Below are positions 1-7,967 of a stretch of 64,000 bases of DNA, piece by piece (the stretch's first letter is position 1; every line of letters starts with the position of its first letter). Below the pieces are notes generated by a model. That model was not told where the DNA came from and did no database searches. It saw nothing but the letters and a program-made list of their open reading frames with translations. The DNA comes from Eubacterium sp. MSJ-21 (GTDB taxonomy: Bacteria; Bacillota; Clostridia; Lachnospirales; Lachnospiraceae): positions 1-64,000 of the forward strand of contig NZ_JAHLPZ010000001.1 of the NCBI RefSeq assembly GCF_018918185.1. Reading direction: 5' to 3'. The translations under genes and the position numbers were made by a program.

Positions 1-1
1 G

Positions 2-85
2 GATACAAAATACGCCGGTTTGTCAGAAGAAGTACGGAAGAATATATATGACCAATTTGTTAAGATATATGAAAGAAAAATCTAA
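2..85 (+). CDS. 3' end of an unidentified gene (5' end outside window)
   Basis: An open frame enters from the left edge and stops at TAA 83-85, giving 27 residues that end in YERKI. The charged, helix-like composition is protein-like, but it is too short to assign to a family. It overlaps by 38 bases a second small frame that starts at 48, so one of the two may be spurious or a frameshift may join them. Confidence 0.35.
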   Translation, partial: DTKYAGLSEEVRKNIYDQFVKIYERKI

Positions 86-197
86 TTACAATACAAAGGA
101 GGAAGCCGTTGAGTTTTTAATGAATGAAACTAATCTTACATATGAAGAATGTTCTAAAGCCAACGATTTCCATATTAGACTAAATAAGAAAAATTAA
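48..197 (+). CDS. small hypothetical protein (49 aa)
   Basis: ATG at 48 opens a 49-residue frame closing at TAA 195-197. The product begins MTNLLRYMKEKSNYNTKEEA and continues with charged helical sequence. There is no clear ribosome site for the ATG at 48. AAGGAGG at 96-102 lies inside the frame and would only suit a later start such as ATG 120. It may be the 3' remnant of a longer gene, since the next gene is also damaged. I do not recognise the family. Confidence 0.3.
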   Translation: MTNLLRYMKEKSNYNTKEEAVEFLMNETNLTYEECSKANDFHIRLNKKN

Positions 198-223
198 TAT
201 ACAATTCCAGTTTTTGAAACTGA

Positions 224-640
224 GAAATCGGTATTTTACGGGGGAGTTGGATCCAGTGGAATTTGGATAATTATATAAAGTGTGGTTTTGGACTCTGGGC
301 AGTTGTGTTGAAAGAAACGGGAGAATTTATTGGAGATTGTGGTATTACTATACAGGATATTGACGGAGAAATGCTTCCGGAAATAGGCTATCATATTCAT
401 AAAAAATATTGGAGAAAAGGCTTTGCTAAAGAAGCTGCTAGAGCAGTACGAGATTGGGTATTTCTTAATACGCAATACGATATAATTTATTCGTACATGA
501 AATACACTAACATAGGCTCTTATTCTACTGCTTTAGCAAATGGAATGAAAAAAGTAAAGGAATATCAAGATCCTAAAAATACGATTTCTTATGCCTATGC
601 TATTACAAGAGAAGAGTGGAAAAAAATGAAAGAAAACTGA
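224..640 (+). pseudogene. GNAT family N-acetyltransferase, 5'-truncated
   Basis: The frame from 263 encodes the C-terminal three quarters of a RimJ/RimL-type GNAT acetyltransferase, which moves acetyl from acetyl-CoA to an amine. Family-like blocks are visible: GFGLWAVVLKETGEFIGDCG, then the acetyl-CoA pocket region with YWRKGFAKEAA. The 263 codon is TTG without a ribosome site. The same frame stays homologous-looking upstream (WIQWNLDNY) until a stop at 221-223, while the usual N-terminal 40-50 residues (the ETxRLxLR block) are missing. I therefore read it as a remnant that lost its 5' end, although translation from TTG cannot be excluded. It is about 125 residues where the family has about 170. 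Confidence 0.6.
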
Positions 641-657
641 GTTAATTTCAGCACTAA

Positions 658-700
658 TATCAATGCACAAACTGCATTTTTGATAAAAAGTGCATTGATA
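658..700 (+). terminator. hairpin after the GNAT remnant
   Basis: TATCAATGCAC (658-668) pairs with GTGCATTGATA (690-700), an 11-bp perfect stem. There is no strong T-run after it. It lies 18 bases after the GNAT stop codon. Confidence 0.45.
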
Positions 701-734
701 AACTGAACTATAAGGGGTTATATCCAGTATGAGC

Positions 735-770
735 TTTGCTCTTGGTTATACCGTTGGTTCTAAGAGCAAA
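735..770. terminator. inverted repeat TTTGCTCTT/AAGAGCAAA
   Basis: A 9-bp perfect stem (735-743 with 762-770) is followed by AATAAAC. It is one of three consecutive hairpins between the GNAT remnant and the ATPase gene. Confidence 0.35.
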
Positions 771-778
771 AATAAACA

Positions 779-823
779 CCAAAAGACCGCCATGTTTGGT
801 AAACTTTGGCGGTCTTTTGGTCA
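779..823. terminator. strong bidirectional-type terminator hairpin
   Basis: CCAAAAGACCGCCA (779-792) pairs perfectly with TGGCGGTCTTTTGG (807-820) around a 14-base loop. The stem ends in a T-run on one strand and an A-run on the other, so it could stop transcription both ways. Confidence 0.65.
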
Positions 824-1104
824 AACATATATCCGGTTTTGTGGTGCGGAAGAATATGCCATAATTATTTTGAATTGTGATACAATGAAAATATAGTCAG
901 ATAGAATGTAAACGTCAAACCATGCGCTTACGAAATGTCTGCTGCTTTTTTGCTCTATAAGAAAATGCCATTACCAGAAAATGAATTATTTAAAAAAAAT
1001 GGGAATAGAATAAGGACAGAAGCAGCTGACTGTGCTAAAATATGCATGAAATGTATTACCAAAATATAAAGAAATTTCAAAAAATGGGAATGGGAGATAG
1101 TGAT

Positions 1105-2301
1105 ATGCAGTTTATTGTAAGGCAAAAGTATCTAGATGAATTGATTGAATTATATGGGACGCCAGATATAAAAGTAATCACGGGCATCAGACGAAGCGGC
1201 AAGTCTGTTTTGCTGCAGGAATTTATCACTTATCTGCAGTCGTTAGAGGAAAAGAACAATATTGTAATGATAAACCTTCAGGAATTAGAGTTTGATCATT
1301 TGCTGGAATATCATGCATTGCATAAGTATATCTTGGGTCAATATAAAGAGGGAATGAATAACATATTATTGATTGATGAGGTTCAGATGTGCCCTCGGTT
1401 CGAACTTGCAATCAATAGTATTTATACAAAAGGAATCTATGATATTTATGTTACAGGTTCAAATGCATTTTTGTTAAGTTCAGATTTGGCAACACTTTTT
1501 ACTGGAAGAACGATGGAAATAAAGGTATATCCTTTTTCTTTTGTGGAATATCTGACTTATTATGGAATTACGGATGGGTATGATGATGCATTTGATCAGT
1601 ATGTCCGAACCGGTGGTATGCCGGGAGCTTATGTATATAAGACAGAGGATAGACAGTATGATTATATCAGAGATGTGTATGGGACTATTCTTATAAGAGA
1701 TTTGGTTGAGAAATATAGAATAAGAAATACATCAGAGTTTGCCAGTATATCTGAATTTATGATGGATAATATTGGCAACCTGCTTTCTCCCAATAATATC
1801 TGCAAGACATTAAATAATGACCAAAGAGAGATTACCAGAAAGACAGTATCAAAATACATTGGTTATTTAGAGAACGCATTTCTATTTTATGAGGCAAAAC
1901 GGTATGACCTAAAGGGAAAAAAATATCTCGAAAACAATAGTAAGTTTTATCTTTGCGATCCAGCATTTCGATATGCAGTCAATGGTACACGAAATATGGA
2001 CTTTGGAAGGGTTTATGAGAATATTGTTTATCTGGAGTTACGAAGGAGAGGTTATGAGGTATATGTTGGTAAACTTTATAAAAAAGAAGTGGACTTTGTA
2101 GCAAAGAAACGAGACACACTGATATACATTCAGGTAAGTGACAATATTCCAGATGAAACAACATTTGAGAGGGAATATTCGCCATTGCTTGCAATACGAG
2201 ATGCATATCCTAAGATGGTAATTGCAAGGACACATCATGAAACTTATGATTATCAGGGTGTGCAGGTGGTCGATATTTGCAGATGGCTGCGATGCAGATA
2301 G
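1105..2301 (+). CDS. ATP-binding protein, AAA_14 + DUF4143
   Basis: Member of the large bacterial/archaeal AAA_14-DUF4143 ATPase family, whose cellular role is unknown. I start it at ATG 1105 because GGGAG lies 8 bases upstream and family members have about 20 residues before the P-loop. An in-frame ATG at 1042 would add 21 residues. Walker A GIRRSGKS is at residues 27-34 and Walker B LLIDEVQ near 87-93. The C-terminal DUF4143 part has a PD-(D/E)XK-like arrangement, EVDFVAKK then YIQVS, near residues 327-345, so a nuclease fold is possible. It stands alone in an accessory region with no obvious partner. Length of about 398 residues is normal for the family. Confidence 0.88.
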   Translation: MQFIVRQKYLDELIELYGTPDIKVITGIRRSGKSVLLQEFITYLQSLEEKNNIVMINLQELEFDHLLEYHALHKYILGQYKEGMNNILLIDEVQMCPRFELAINSIYTKGIYDIYVTGSNAFLLSSDLATLFTGRTMEIKVYPFSFVEYLTYYGITDGYDDAFDQYVRTGGMPGAYVYKTEDRQYDYIRDVYGTILIRDLVEKYRIRNTSEFASISEFMMDNIGNLLSPNNICKTLNNDQREITRKTVSKYIGYLENAFLFYEAKRYDLKGKKYLENNSKFYLCDPAFRYAVNGTRNMDFGRVYENIVYLELRRRGYEVYVGKLYKKEVDFVAKKRDTLIYIQVSDNIPDETTFEREYSPLLAIRDAYPKMVIARTHHETYDYQGVQVVDICRWLRCR

Positions 2302-2407
2302 ATGAATTCCGGGTTATAGGTCTGTTAGAGTATTGATAAAAGAGATTATTCATGATACAATATCCGAAAAATCGGAAATAGAAAAGCAGAGGAAAGGGTA
2401 TTGCACC

Positions 2408-2608
2408 ATGAAGATATATGAGAAAATATTTGCAAGACTTGAAGAATTACATATGAGCCAGACGGAACTGTCCAGAAGAACCGGTATTGCGACCAGTACG
2501 ATCAGTGACTGGCGAAAGAAACAGATTAATCCACAGGCGGATAAACTGGTGTCTATATGTAAGGCGCTGGATATGACGCTTGTGGAATTACTTTGTGACG
2601 AAGAATGA
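2408..2608 (+). CDS. XRE-family helix-turn-helix regulator
   Basis: A 66-residue protein starting at ATG 2408, with AGAGGAAAGGG about 10 bases upstream. An in-frame ATG at 2333 would add 25 residues that do not look like HTH sequence. It is almost entirely one Cro/C1-type HTH: MSQTELSRRTGIATSTISDW forms helices 2-3, followed by INPQADKLVSICKALDMTLVELL. Its stop overlaps the next start as ATGA at 2605-2608, implying translational coupling. The pair resembles operons in which a small HTH protein controls a partner protein, but no operator was identified. Confidence 0.85.
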   Translation: MKIYEKIFARLEELHMSQTELSRRTGIATSTISDWRKKQINPQADKLVSICKALDMTLVELLCDEE

Positions 2609-3189
2609 TCAGTTACCTTGCACTTCTTGATGTCTGCAAGCAAATCAACGATAATGCCCGGTTCAAGAAACAGCAGCGGAATGTTTCCGTTATTCAGGAT
2701 ATTGATGGGAACAATATTGTGGTGATTAATGATATTCGATTTAAAGGAAAACGTTCCATCGATTGGAAAGAAGTGCGGGCATATTTGAAAAAATATGTTG
2801 GCGATTTTTATAAGGTGGCGTCTACCGGCGATGTGATATATATTGGGGATGATCTGCCAAGTGAGTATAGCGGATCAAAATATACACATAGTATCAAAGG
2901 AACAAATGCGAAAGCGAAAGCAAATGCTGTACAAGGAATTCCTGAAATGATAGAAATAGCAGTAGGAAAACATTTTCGGGAAAATAAGGAGAGCAAGCAT
3001 TGGAGAAATGCAATGTATGGCTGGTATCGTTATGATTCAAGATTTGCAATTCCGGTATATAGAGATGATGAAGAGGTGGAGAGGTATAACATTTTTCATG
3101 CTTCGCTGATTGTAAGATATTCAGAGGATGGGAAACTGTATTTGTATGACGTAATAGACATAAAAAAAAGAAACGAGCAACCCGATTGA
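2605..3189 (+). CDS. hypothetical protein, possibly LPD3/BECR-nuclease-like
   Basis: A 194-residue protein translationally coupled (ATGA) to the XRE gene. I do not have a firm family. The central and C-terminal region (about residues 75-190) has a conserved-looking order: SKYTHS, AKANAVQGIPEMIEIA, GWYRYDSRFAIPVY, then a strand-rich end KLYLYDVIDIKK. From memory this resembles the LPD3/BECR-type domain (Barnase-EndoU-ColicinE5/D-RelE fold) found in polyvalent and polymorphic-toxin proteins. If so, the product could be a standalone RNase-like protein governed by the upstream HTH protein. That is inference. There is no signal peptide or membrane segment. Confidence 0.6.
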   Translation: MISYLALLDVCKQINDNARFKKQQRNVSVIQDIDGNNIVVINDIRFKGKRSIDWKEVRAYLKKYVGDFYKVASTGDVIYIGDDLPSEYSGSKYTHSIKGTNAKAKANAVQGIPEMIEIAVGKHFRENKESKHWRNAMYGWYRYDSRFAIPVYRDDEEVERYNIFHASLIVRYSEDGKLYLYDVIDIKKRNEQPD

Positions 3190-3427
3190 GCCGTAAGGCT
3201 GTACACGACAAAAAACCCATTCCTTTTTATGAATAGATGATACAATATAGTAGAAGAAATGTCAATCCGAATATTCGAAAATTAAAACGTTAAGATGGTA
3301 TTTGTATATAATAAAAGTAGGGCTATGATTACTTGCTGTAATGACGGTACAAGACTTGTTATTTTTAAGATTGAGAGAATAGAAATTGATAAGTGATAAA
3401 TCGCAATTGATGGAGGTAGTGTGAATT

Positions 3428-3832
3428 ATGAAAAAGATTGTATGTGCAATGCTATGTATTCTGCTTGTATTTAGTTTGAGTGCTTGTGGCGGAAATGTTA
3501 ATGAAGTAAATACGCATAATGTAGAATCTGAAATATATTCTGAAGAGGACATTGCAACTGCTATTGACACCATAAAAAAAGAGTTTAAGAGCAACTGGAA
3601 TGGATGTACTCTTACAGAAATTTATTATGCAGGGGATGACAGTTCTAAAGACCATCAAGATTGGGCAGATAGGAACAATGCAGATGAAGTCATTGTTTTG
3701 CTATCTTCGTTCGATGTTGATTCATCTGGAGGAGATGGTTCTCTGAATCCAAATAGTACATACAATGATTGGAAGTGGATTTTAGTTAGAACAAATGGCG
3801 GACAATGGCAACATGTTGATCATGGATATTAA
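3428..3832 (+). CDS. small lipoprotein, DUF4829-like
   Basis: Starts at ATG 3428 behind GGAGGT. The N-terminus is a lipoprotein signal: MKKIVCAML, a hydrophobic stretch, and lipobox LSAC with the lipidated Cys at residue 20. The mature part of about 115 residues contains YSEEDIATAIDTIK, then FDVDSSGGDGSLNPNSTY and WKWILVR, ending WQHVDHGY. This pattern recurs in small Firmicutes lipoproteins of unknown function, and I associate it with DUF4829. It is probably attached to the outer face of the membrane. There is no operon partner: the next sequence on the right is a broken CYTH copy on the other strand. Confidence 0.8.
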   Translation: MKKIVCAMLCILLVFSLSACGGNVNEVNTHNVESEIYSEEDIATAIDTIKKEFKSNWNGCTLTEIYYAGDDSSKDHQDWADRNNADEVIVLLSSFDVDSSGGDGSLNPNSTYNDWKWILVRTNGGQWQHVDHGY

Positions 3833-4215
3833 AATGAATTCCGGGAATTCCACTTCGCCCATAACAAGCCCATCAAACAATCCTTCAAAGAGATCAAGCT
3901 CTAAGGTAAGCCCCTGATTAAGCGGAATCTTATAGCGCGTTTTCGCAATCACATTGCCGTCTGCCTTGGCACAGAGTGTCCGGTAAGCATCTTCATCAAT
4001 CGGAAGTTCAAATTCCTGTCTGGCTAACATACCACTGCTTTTGACAGTCAGGACATATTGGCAATCGGAGACTGCAGATGCTGCGTCGTATAAGGTTTTC
4101 TTGCGTACCCGGATCACCGGATTGGTCGTCACATATGCCTGCTCAATGCCGTAATGTGGGTATGTGTCAAGCTGATCTGGCAGTTTATGAAATAAAAATT
4201 TACGTTCGATTTCCA
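3832..4215 (-). pseudogene. truncated CYTH-domain protein copy
   Basis: Reading leftward from ATG at 4213-4215, the first ~126 residues match the intact CYTH gene at 6634-7155 (starts MEIERKFLFHKLPD). The homology ends at about 3840, just after GEVEFP. The last ~45 residues of the family protein are absent and the frame runs on into unrelated sequence antisense to the lipoprotein gene. The DNA copy covers 3840-4244. The truncation removes the C-terminal strands and helix, so this copy is probably non-functional. The ribosome site AGGAGGAACAA is retained. Confidence 0.8.
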
Positions 4216-4244
4216 TATTTTGTTCCTCCGTGTCTGGAATATCT
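3840..4244 (+). repeat. 405-bp direct repeat, copy 1 (CYTH 5' part)
   Basis: This block repeats at 6779-7183 with a constant offset of 2939 bases. I count about 12 mismatches by eye (~97% identity). Both copies have the same orientation and flank the Rpn remnant and the ABC exporter. Confidence 0.9.
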
Positions 4245-4335
4245 GTCAAGCGTTTTTGAAAAAGTCCTTGACGGCATAGTTTAAGTCTATGTTTGCAGAT
4301 GGATTTCTCCTGCGAAAGCCAAAGGAGGACGAAAT

Positions 4336-4694
4336 ATGGCAAACAGAGAGTACAAAAGTGATGTGCACCGTGTATAATATCAATCCGGGGAATAATGAGG
4401 ATTTGAAGAAGCGGAGCCAGACATTGCGGGAGTATATGATATTTGTTGGATATGTAAATGAGAATCTCGCAAAGGCAAAAAAGGGCGAGAAGGATTATGA
4501 GGTTGCAATCAGAGATGCGGTGAACCGCTGTATTGCAGAAGAATAAAACACTTGAACAGATTGCGGATGAACTCGAAGAATCTGTCAAAGATATCCAGCC
4601 AATTTACGATATCGTGAAGAAACATGCTCCAGAATATGATGTGGATGTAATTACCACAGAAGTACTGGAAACACGGGAAAATAAAAAAGAATAA
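4336..4694 (+). pseudogene. Rpn / PD-(D/E)XK transposase-type gene, internally deleted and frameshifted
   Basis: AAAGGAGG at 4321-4328 and ATG 4336 give MANREYKSDV, the typical N-terminus of Lachnospiraceae Rpn-family proteins. The frame then breaks. In another frame, from about 4360, comes the family's C-terminal part (VMCTVYNINPGNNEDLKKRS, LREYMIFVGYV, VNRCIAEE) up to the stop at 4544-4546. A third segment continues in yet another frame (KTLEQIADELEESVKDIQPI) to the stop at 4692-4694. The nuclease core that should lie between start and tail is gone. I read it as one gene with a large internal deletion plus at least one frameshift. The Rpn family promotes recombination in E. coli, but this copy cannot make an active enzyme. 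Confidence 0.65.
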
Positions 4695-4719
4695 AACTTT
4701 AAAAAGAGGTGAAGCGGAT

Positions 4720-4858
4720 ATGAAATTTATTCGAGGTATCTACTCAGTACAGTTGATGTAAACTGTTGGCAGATTGTGCTGAGGTGAAAATAAACTTGCT
4801 AGCAGTCGTTAACTGTACTGTCCAAATGATTGAAATATAATATTAAAGGAGTACAGTT
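4720..4858 (+). promoter_or_regulatory. ABC-gene upstream region with GTACAGTT repeats
   Basis: GAGGTG is followed by ATG 4720 and a 13-residue frame (MKFIRGIYSVQLM), either a leader peptide or a gene remnant. CAGTACAGTT (4745-4754) is the exact inverse of AACTGTACTG (4811-4820), and GTACAGTT recurs at 4851-4858 directly before the ABC start codon. A TATAAT lies at 4836-4841. The dyad near the -35 position could be an operator for an unknown regulator. Confidence 0.4.
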
Positions 4859-6544
4859 ATGCGCTATATAAAAGAAATTCTAAAAAATAACAAATTATGG
4901 GTATTGGCTTACATTGGACTAGGTATATTTAATGCATTTATGGCTAATTACAAAACGGACTATTTTCAGAAGGTTATTGACGGATTGGCGGCCGGAACAC
5001 TTACATTTGCAGGAGTTATAACCTACGGTCTTATTTTGCTGGTAAATTATTGTATGAATTATCTGGATAATTATCCGGAAAAGAAATTGGAGTATGGTAT
5101 TTATCTGGATTTTAAGCTTTTATCGCTTAGAAAAATAAGTACAATCGATTATACGGAATATCAGAAAATAGGTACTGGAAAACTTGTTCAAAGGATTGAG
5201 AATGGTTCATCCGCAGGCAGAAATGTAGTATTCAATTTCTGGTTGCGTTTGATTCGTGATTTACTTCCTACTATTGTTTTTAGTGTATATTTTATTTGGA
5301 AGATTGATAAAAAAATTACTTACATATTGTTTGTAGGCTATATACTTATTTTTATAATAACCAATATTCTGCTAAAGTTTCTATACAAAATAAAAGAAAA
5401 GATTTTGAACAGTGAGGAGCTATTCAATCATTTTCTGGTCAGGGGCTTTATGGAAATGCTGGTGTTCCGTATGAGCAAACAGTTTCCGAGTGAAATAAAG
5501 AAAAACCATAGTGCAAAAGAGGATATTGTATCATCAAAAGTAAAAATGAATATGATTCATGAAGCTTTTTTTACAATATTTGCGCTACTTGTGGCAATGT
5601 TAGATATTGGTATTTTATTTTACGCATGGAAAACAAAAAATCTTACAGTGGGATCTATAGTTGCACTCATTGCGCTGATTGAAAATGCTTACACGCCGAT
5701 AGCTATTTTTAATGTACTTTATGTTCAATATAAATTGGATAAGGCGTCCTATAAGAGATTTGAAGAATTTTTAGATTTAAAAGAGGATAATCAATTAAGA
5801 AATGGTAACGCAATTCATACGGACATTGGTGAAATATCGATAAAAAACTTATCGTTTCAATTTGAAGAACGGAAAATTATTGATGATTTGAGCCTGTTCA
5901 TAAAACGGGGACAAAAAATAGCTTTTGTAGGTGAAAGTGGCTCTGGGAAATCCACGGTGATTAAGATATTACTGGGATTACTAAAATACAATCAGGGAGA
6001 AATCTACTTAGGTGATATGGAGTTAAGTGGAATTTGCCTTAATAATTTGTATGACAGAGTCAGCTACATATCGCAGGATGTTCCTGTTTTTGATGGAACA
6101 ATAAAGGAAAATCTGGTATTTGAGAAGAATGTGTCAGAAGAACAAATGCTGGACGCATTGAAGGAAGTGCAATTATCTCATTTGGTTGAGAATCTTGCGG
6201 AAGGTTTAGATACTGAAATTGGAGAGAAAGGTACTTGCTTATCAGGAGGAGAAAAACAAAGACTTGCATTCGCACGCTTGTGGTTTGAAAACCCTGAACT
6301 TGTCGTTTTGGATGAAGCAACATCTGCAATGGATAATTTAACTGAAGAAAATGTAATGAAATCGGTTATGCTAAAAATGAAAGATAAAACGGTCATTGCG
6401 ATTGCGCATAGATTGAATTCCATTGCCGGTTTTGACAGAATTATTCTCTTTAGAGAAGGGAAGATTGTTGGACAAGGGACTTTTGAAGAACTATTACATA
6501 CGGATTCTTATTTTAAGGAATTGTATAATGCGAATGTGCAATAA
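4859..6544 (+). CDS. ABC exporter, fused permease-ATPase
   Basis: A 561-residue half-transporter of the MsbA/LmrA type that should work as a homodimer in the membrane. The N-terminal ~320 residues form the transmembrane domain with about six hydrophobic helices. The ATPase follows: Walker A GESGSGKST, Q-loop ISQD, signature LSGGEKQR, Walker B LVVLDEATSAMD, and switch His in IAHR. All catalytic motifs are intact. Substrate cannot be told; peptides, drugs or lipids are all possible. The gene is clearly A+T-richer than the core genes downstream and lies between the two copies of the 405-bp repeat, which points to acquisition. AAAGGAG lies 10 bases before the ATG. Confidence 0.93.
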   Translation: MRYIKEILKNNKLWVLAYIGLGIFNAFMANYKTDYFQKVIDGLAAGTLTFAGVITYGLILLVNYCMNYLDNYPEKKLEYGIYLDFKLLSLRKISTIDYTEYQKIGTGKLVQRIENGSSAGRNVVFNFWLRLIRDLLPTIVFSVYFIWKIDKKITYILFVGYILIFIITNILLKFLYKIKEKILNSEELFNHFLVRGFMEMLVFRMSKQFPSEIKKNHSAKEDIVSSKVKMNMIHEAFFTIFALLVAMLDIGILFYAWKTKNLTVGSIVALIALIENAYTPIAIFNVLYVQYKLDKASYKRFEEFLDLKEDNQLRNGNAIHTDIGEISIKNLSFQFEERKIIDDLSLFIKRGQKIAFVGESGSGKSTVIKILLGLLKYNQGEIYLGDMELSGICLNNLYDRVSYISQDVPVFDGTIKENLVFEKNVSEEQMLDALKEVQLSHLVENLAEGLDTEIGEKGTCLSGGEKQRLAFARLWFENPELVVLDEATSAMDNLTEENVMKSVMLKMKDKTVIAIAHRLNSIAGFDRIILFREGKIVGQGTFEELLHTDSYFKELYNANVQ

Positions 6545-6566
6545 TTGAACTTTTTACAGAACAAAT

Positions 6567-6613
6567 AACATCCCCGGAGACATGGTTAACCACCAAAAAT
6601 CTCCGGGGATGTT
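6567..6613. terminator. terminator between ABC exporter and CYTH gene
   Basis: AACATCCCCGGAGA (6567-6580) pairs with TCTCCGGGGATGTT (6600-6613), a 14-bp G+C-rich stem in the convergent gap, probably used from both sides. Confidence 0.75.
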
Positions 6614-6633
6614 TCGTTTGAAAACAACGCTAA

Positions 6634-7155
6634 TTATGCAGAAAGTGACTGTATAAACTGTGCGATTTCTTCTTTGCGCATCGCGCTCATCGTACTGTTG
6701 TGGAAATGCGTATCATACGTCACTTCTTTTTTCACTGCAAAAGAATCCGGTAAGGTGTAGTTCCTGGCTGATTCTTCATCCGGGAATTCCACTTCACCCA
6801 TAACAAGTCCATCAAACAATCCTTCAAAGAGATCAAGCTCTAAGGTAAGCCCCTGATTAAGCGGAATCTTATAGCGCGTTTTCGCAATCACATTGCCGTC
6901 TGCTTTGGCGCAGAGTGTCCGGTAAGCATCTTCATCAATCGGAAGTTCAAATTCCTGTCTGGCTAACATACCACTGCTTTTGACAGTCAGGACGTATTGG
7001 TAATCGGAGACTGCAGATGCTGCATCGTATAAGGTTTTCTTGCGTACCCGGATCACCGGATTGGTCGTCACATATGCCTGCTCGATGCCGTAATGTGGAT
7101 ATGTGTTTAGCTGATCTGGCAGTTTATGAAATAAAAATTTGCGTTCGATTTCCAT
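6634..7155 (-). CDS. CYTH-domain protein (triphosphate tunnel type)
   Basis: A 173-residue intact protein starting MEIERKFLF, which carries the diagnostic ExExK signature of the CYTH/triphosphate tunnel metalloenzyme superfamily (EIERK, residues 2-6). Basic strands follow (VIRVRKK, YVLTVKSSG) and acidic ones (LELDLFEG, GEVEFPDEESA), as expected for a tunnel binding triphosphate and metal. Such enzymes hydrolyse inorganic triphosphate or nucleoside triphosphates; the substrate here is unknown. GGAGGAACAA precedes the ATG. The 5' part of this gene was duplicated 2.9 kb to the left. Confidence 0.9.
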   Translation of the reverse strand: MEIERKFLFHKLPDQLNTYPHYGIEQAYVTTNPVIRVRKKTLYDAASAVSDYQYVLTVKSSGMLARQEFELPIDEDAYRTLCAKADGNVIAKTRYKIPLNQGLTLELDLFEGLFDGLVMGEVEFPDEESARNYTLPDSFAVKKEVTYDTHFHNSTMSAMRKEEIAQFIQSLSA

Positions 7156-7183
7156 ATTTTGTTCCTCCGTGTCTGGAATATCT
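6779..7183 (+). repeat. 405-bp direct repeat, copy 2
   Basis: Source copy of the block at 3840-4244. It covers the first ~126 codons of the intact CYTH gene plus 28 bases upstream. Homology stops sharply at both ends. Confidence 0.9.
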
Positions 7184-7402
7184 TGAAGATTTCCACAAAC
7201 TATTATATACTACATGTAATTATGGGATGGAATTGTAACATTTGTTAGATACAAATTCGTAAAACCATAACCAATCAATAATTCCTTGTAAATTATAATG
7301 TATTTTATAATAGAAGGAAAGTGGAATTTTAGAAGATGAATATACATGTTTGCGGGTCGGAAATCAACCGGTTTCATGATGCGCAGGGCAAGGAGGATGC
7401 AT

Positions 7403-7948
7403 ATGAGTAAAGTAAATGTATATCTTGCAGATGGTTTTGAAGAGGTCGAAGGGCTGACCGTCGTAGATCTGCTGCGGCGCGCAGGCATCGAGACAGATAT
7501 GGTATCCATTATGGGACGGAAAGAAATTACCGGTGCACGGAAGATTCCCGTGCTGGCAGATAAGCTCTTTGAAGAGCAGGACGATCCGGATGTGATCGTG
7601 CTTCCGGGCGGTATGCCGGGAACCCTGCACTTAAAGGCGCATGAAGGTCTGGCAGATCTGATCCGAAAAGCAGACAAGGAAGGAAAAGTGCTTGCAGCAA
7701 TCTGTGCAGCACCAACCATCTATGGAGAGATGGGACTTCTCGAAGGAAAGAATGCAACCTGCTATCCGGGCATGGAGGATAAGCTGCTTGGTGCAAACTG
7801 GCAGGAGCAGCCGGTCGTTGTCGACGGAAACTTCGTGACAAGCCGGGGCGTTGGAACAGCGATTGCATTTGCACTCACATTGGTTACAATTCTGAAGGAT
7901 GAAGAAACAGCGAAGTCTTTGGCGAATAGTATAGTTTATAAATGGTAA
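7403..7948 (+). CDS. DJ-1/PfpI family protein
   Basis: A 181-residue protein starting at ATG 7403, with AAGGAGG 8 bases upstream. DJ-1 superfamily hallmarks are present: ADGFEEVEG near the N-terminus supplies the conserved Glu, VIVLPGGMPG forms the central strand, and AAICAAPTIYG carries the reactive Cys at residue 101 on the nucleophile elbow. Family members are deglycase/chaperone or oxidative-stress proteins, and the exact activity cannot be read from sequence. It lies 19 bases before murF and is probably cotranscribed with it. It marks the return to core-genome base composition. Confidence 0.9.
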   Translation: MSKVNVYLADGFEEVEGLTVVDLLRRAGIETDMVSIMGRKEITGARKIPVLADKLFEEQDDPDVIVLPGGMPGTLHLKAHEGLADLIRKADKEGKVLAAICAAPTIYGEMGLLEGKNATCYPGMEDKLLGANWQEQPVVVDGNFVTSRGVGTAIAFALTLVTILKDEETAKSLANSIVYKW

Positions 7949-7967
7949 TTCCAATCGGGAGGACGTT

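Noticed and set aside
2302-3843. ATGAATTCCGGG occurring after both the ATPase gene (2303) and the lipoprotein gene (3834)
   Set aside because: A 12-base match in 64 kb is expected many times by chance, and no longer homology surrounds it.
4289-4546. An intact 85-aa gene starting at 4289
   Set aside because: Its first ~25 codons are not protein-like, and the rest is the out-of-phase tail of the Rpn gene whose own start is at 4336.
3782-4588. A 268-residue minus-strand open frame covering the CYTH copy
   Set aside because: Only its middle is CYTH-like. The first part is antisense to the Rpn remnant and the end is antisense to the lipoprotein. It is a chance frame around the truncated duplicate.
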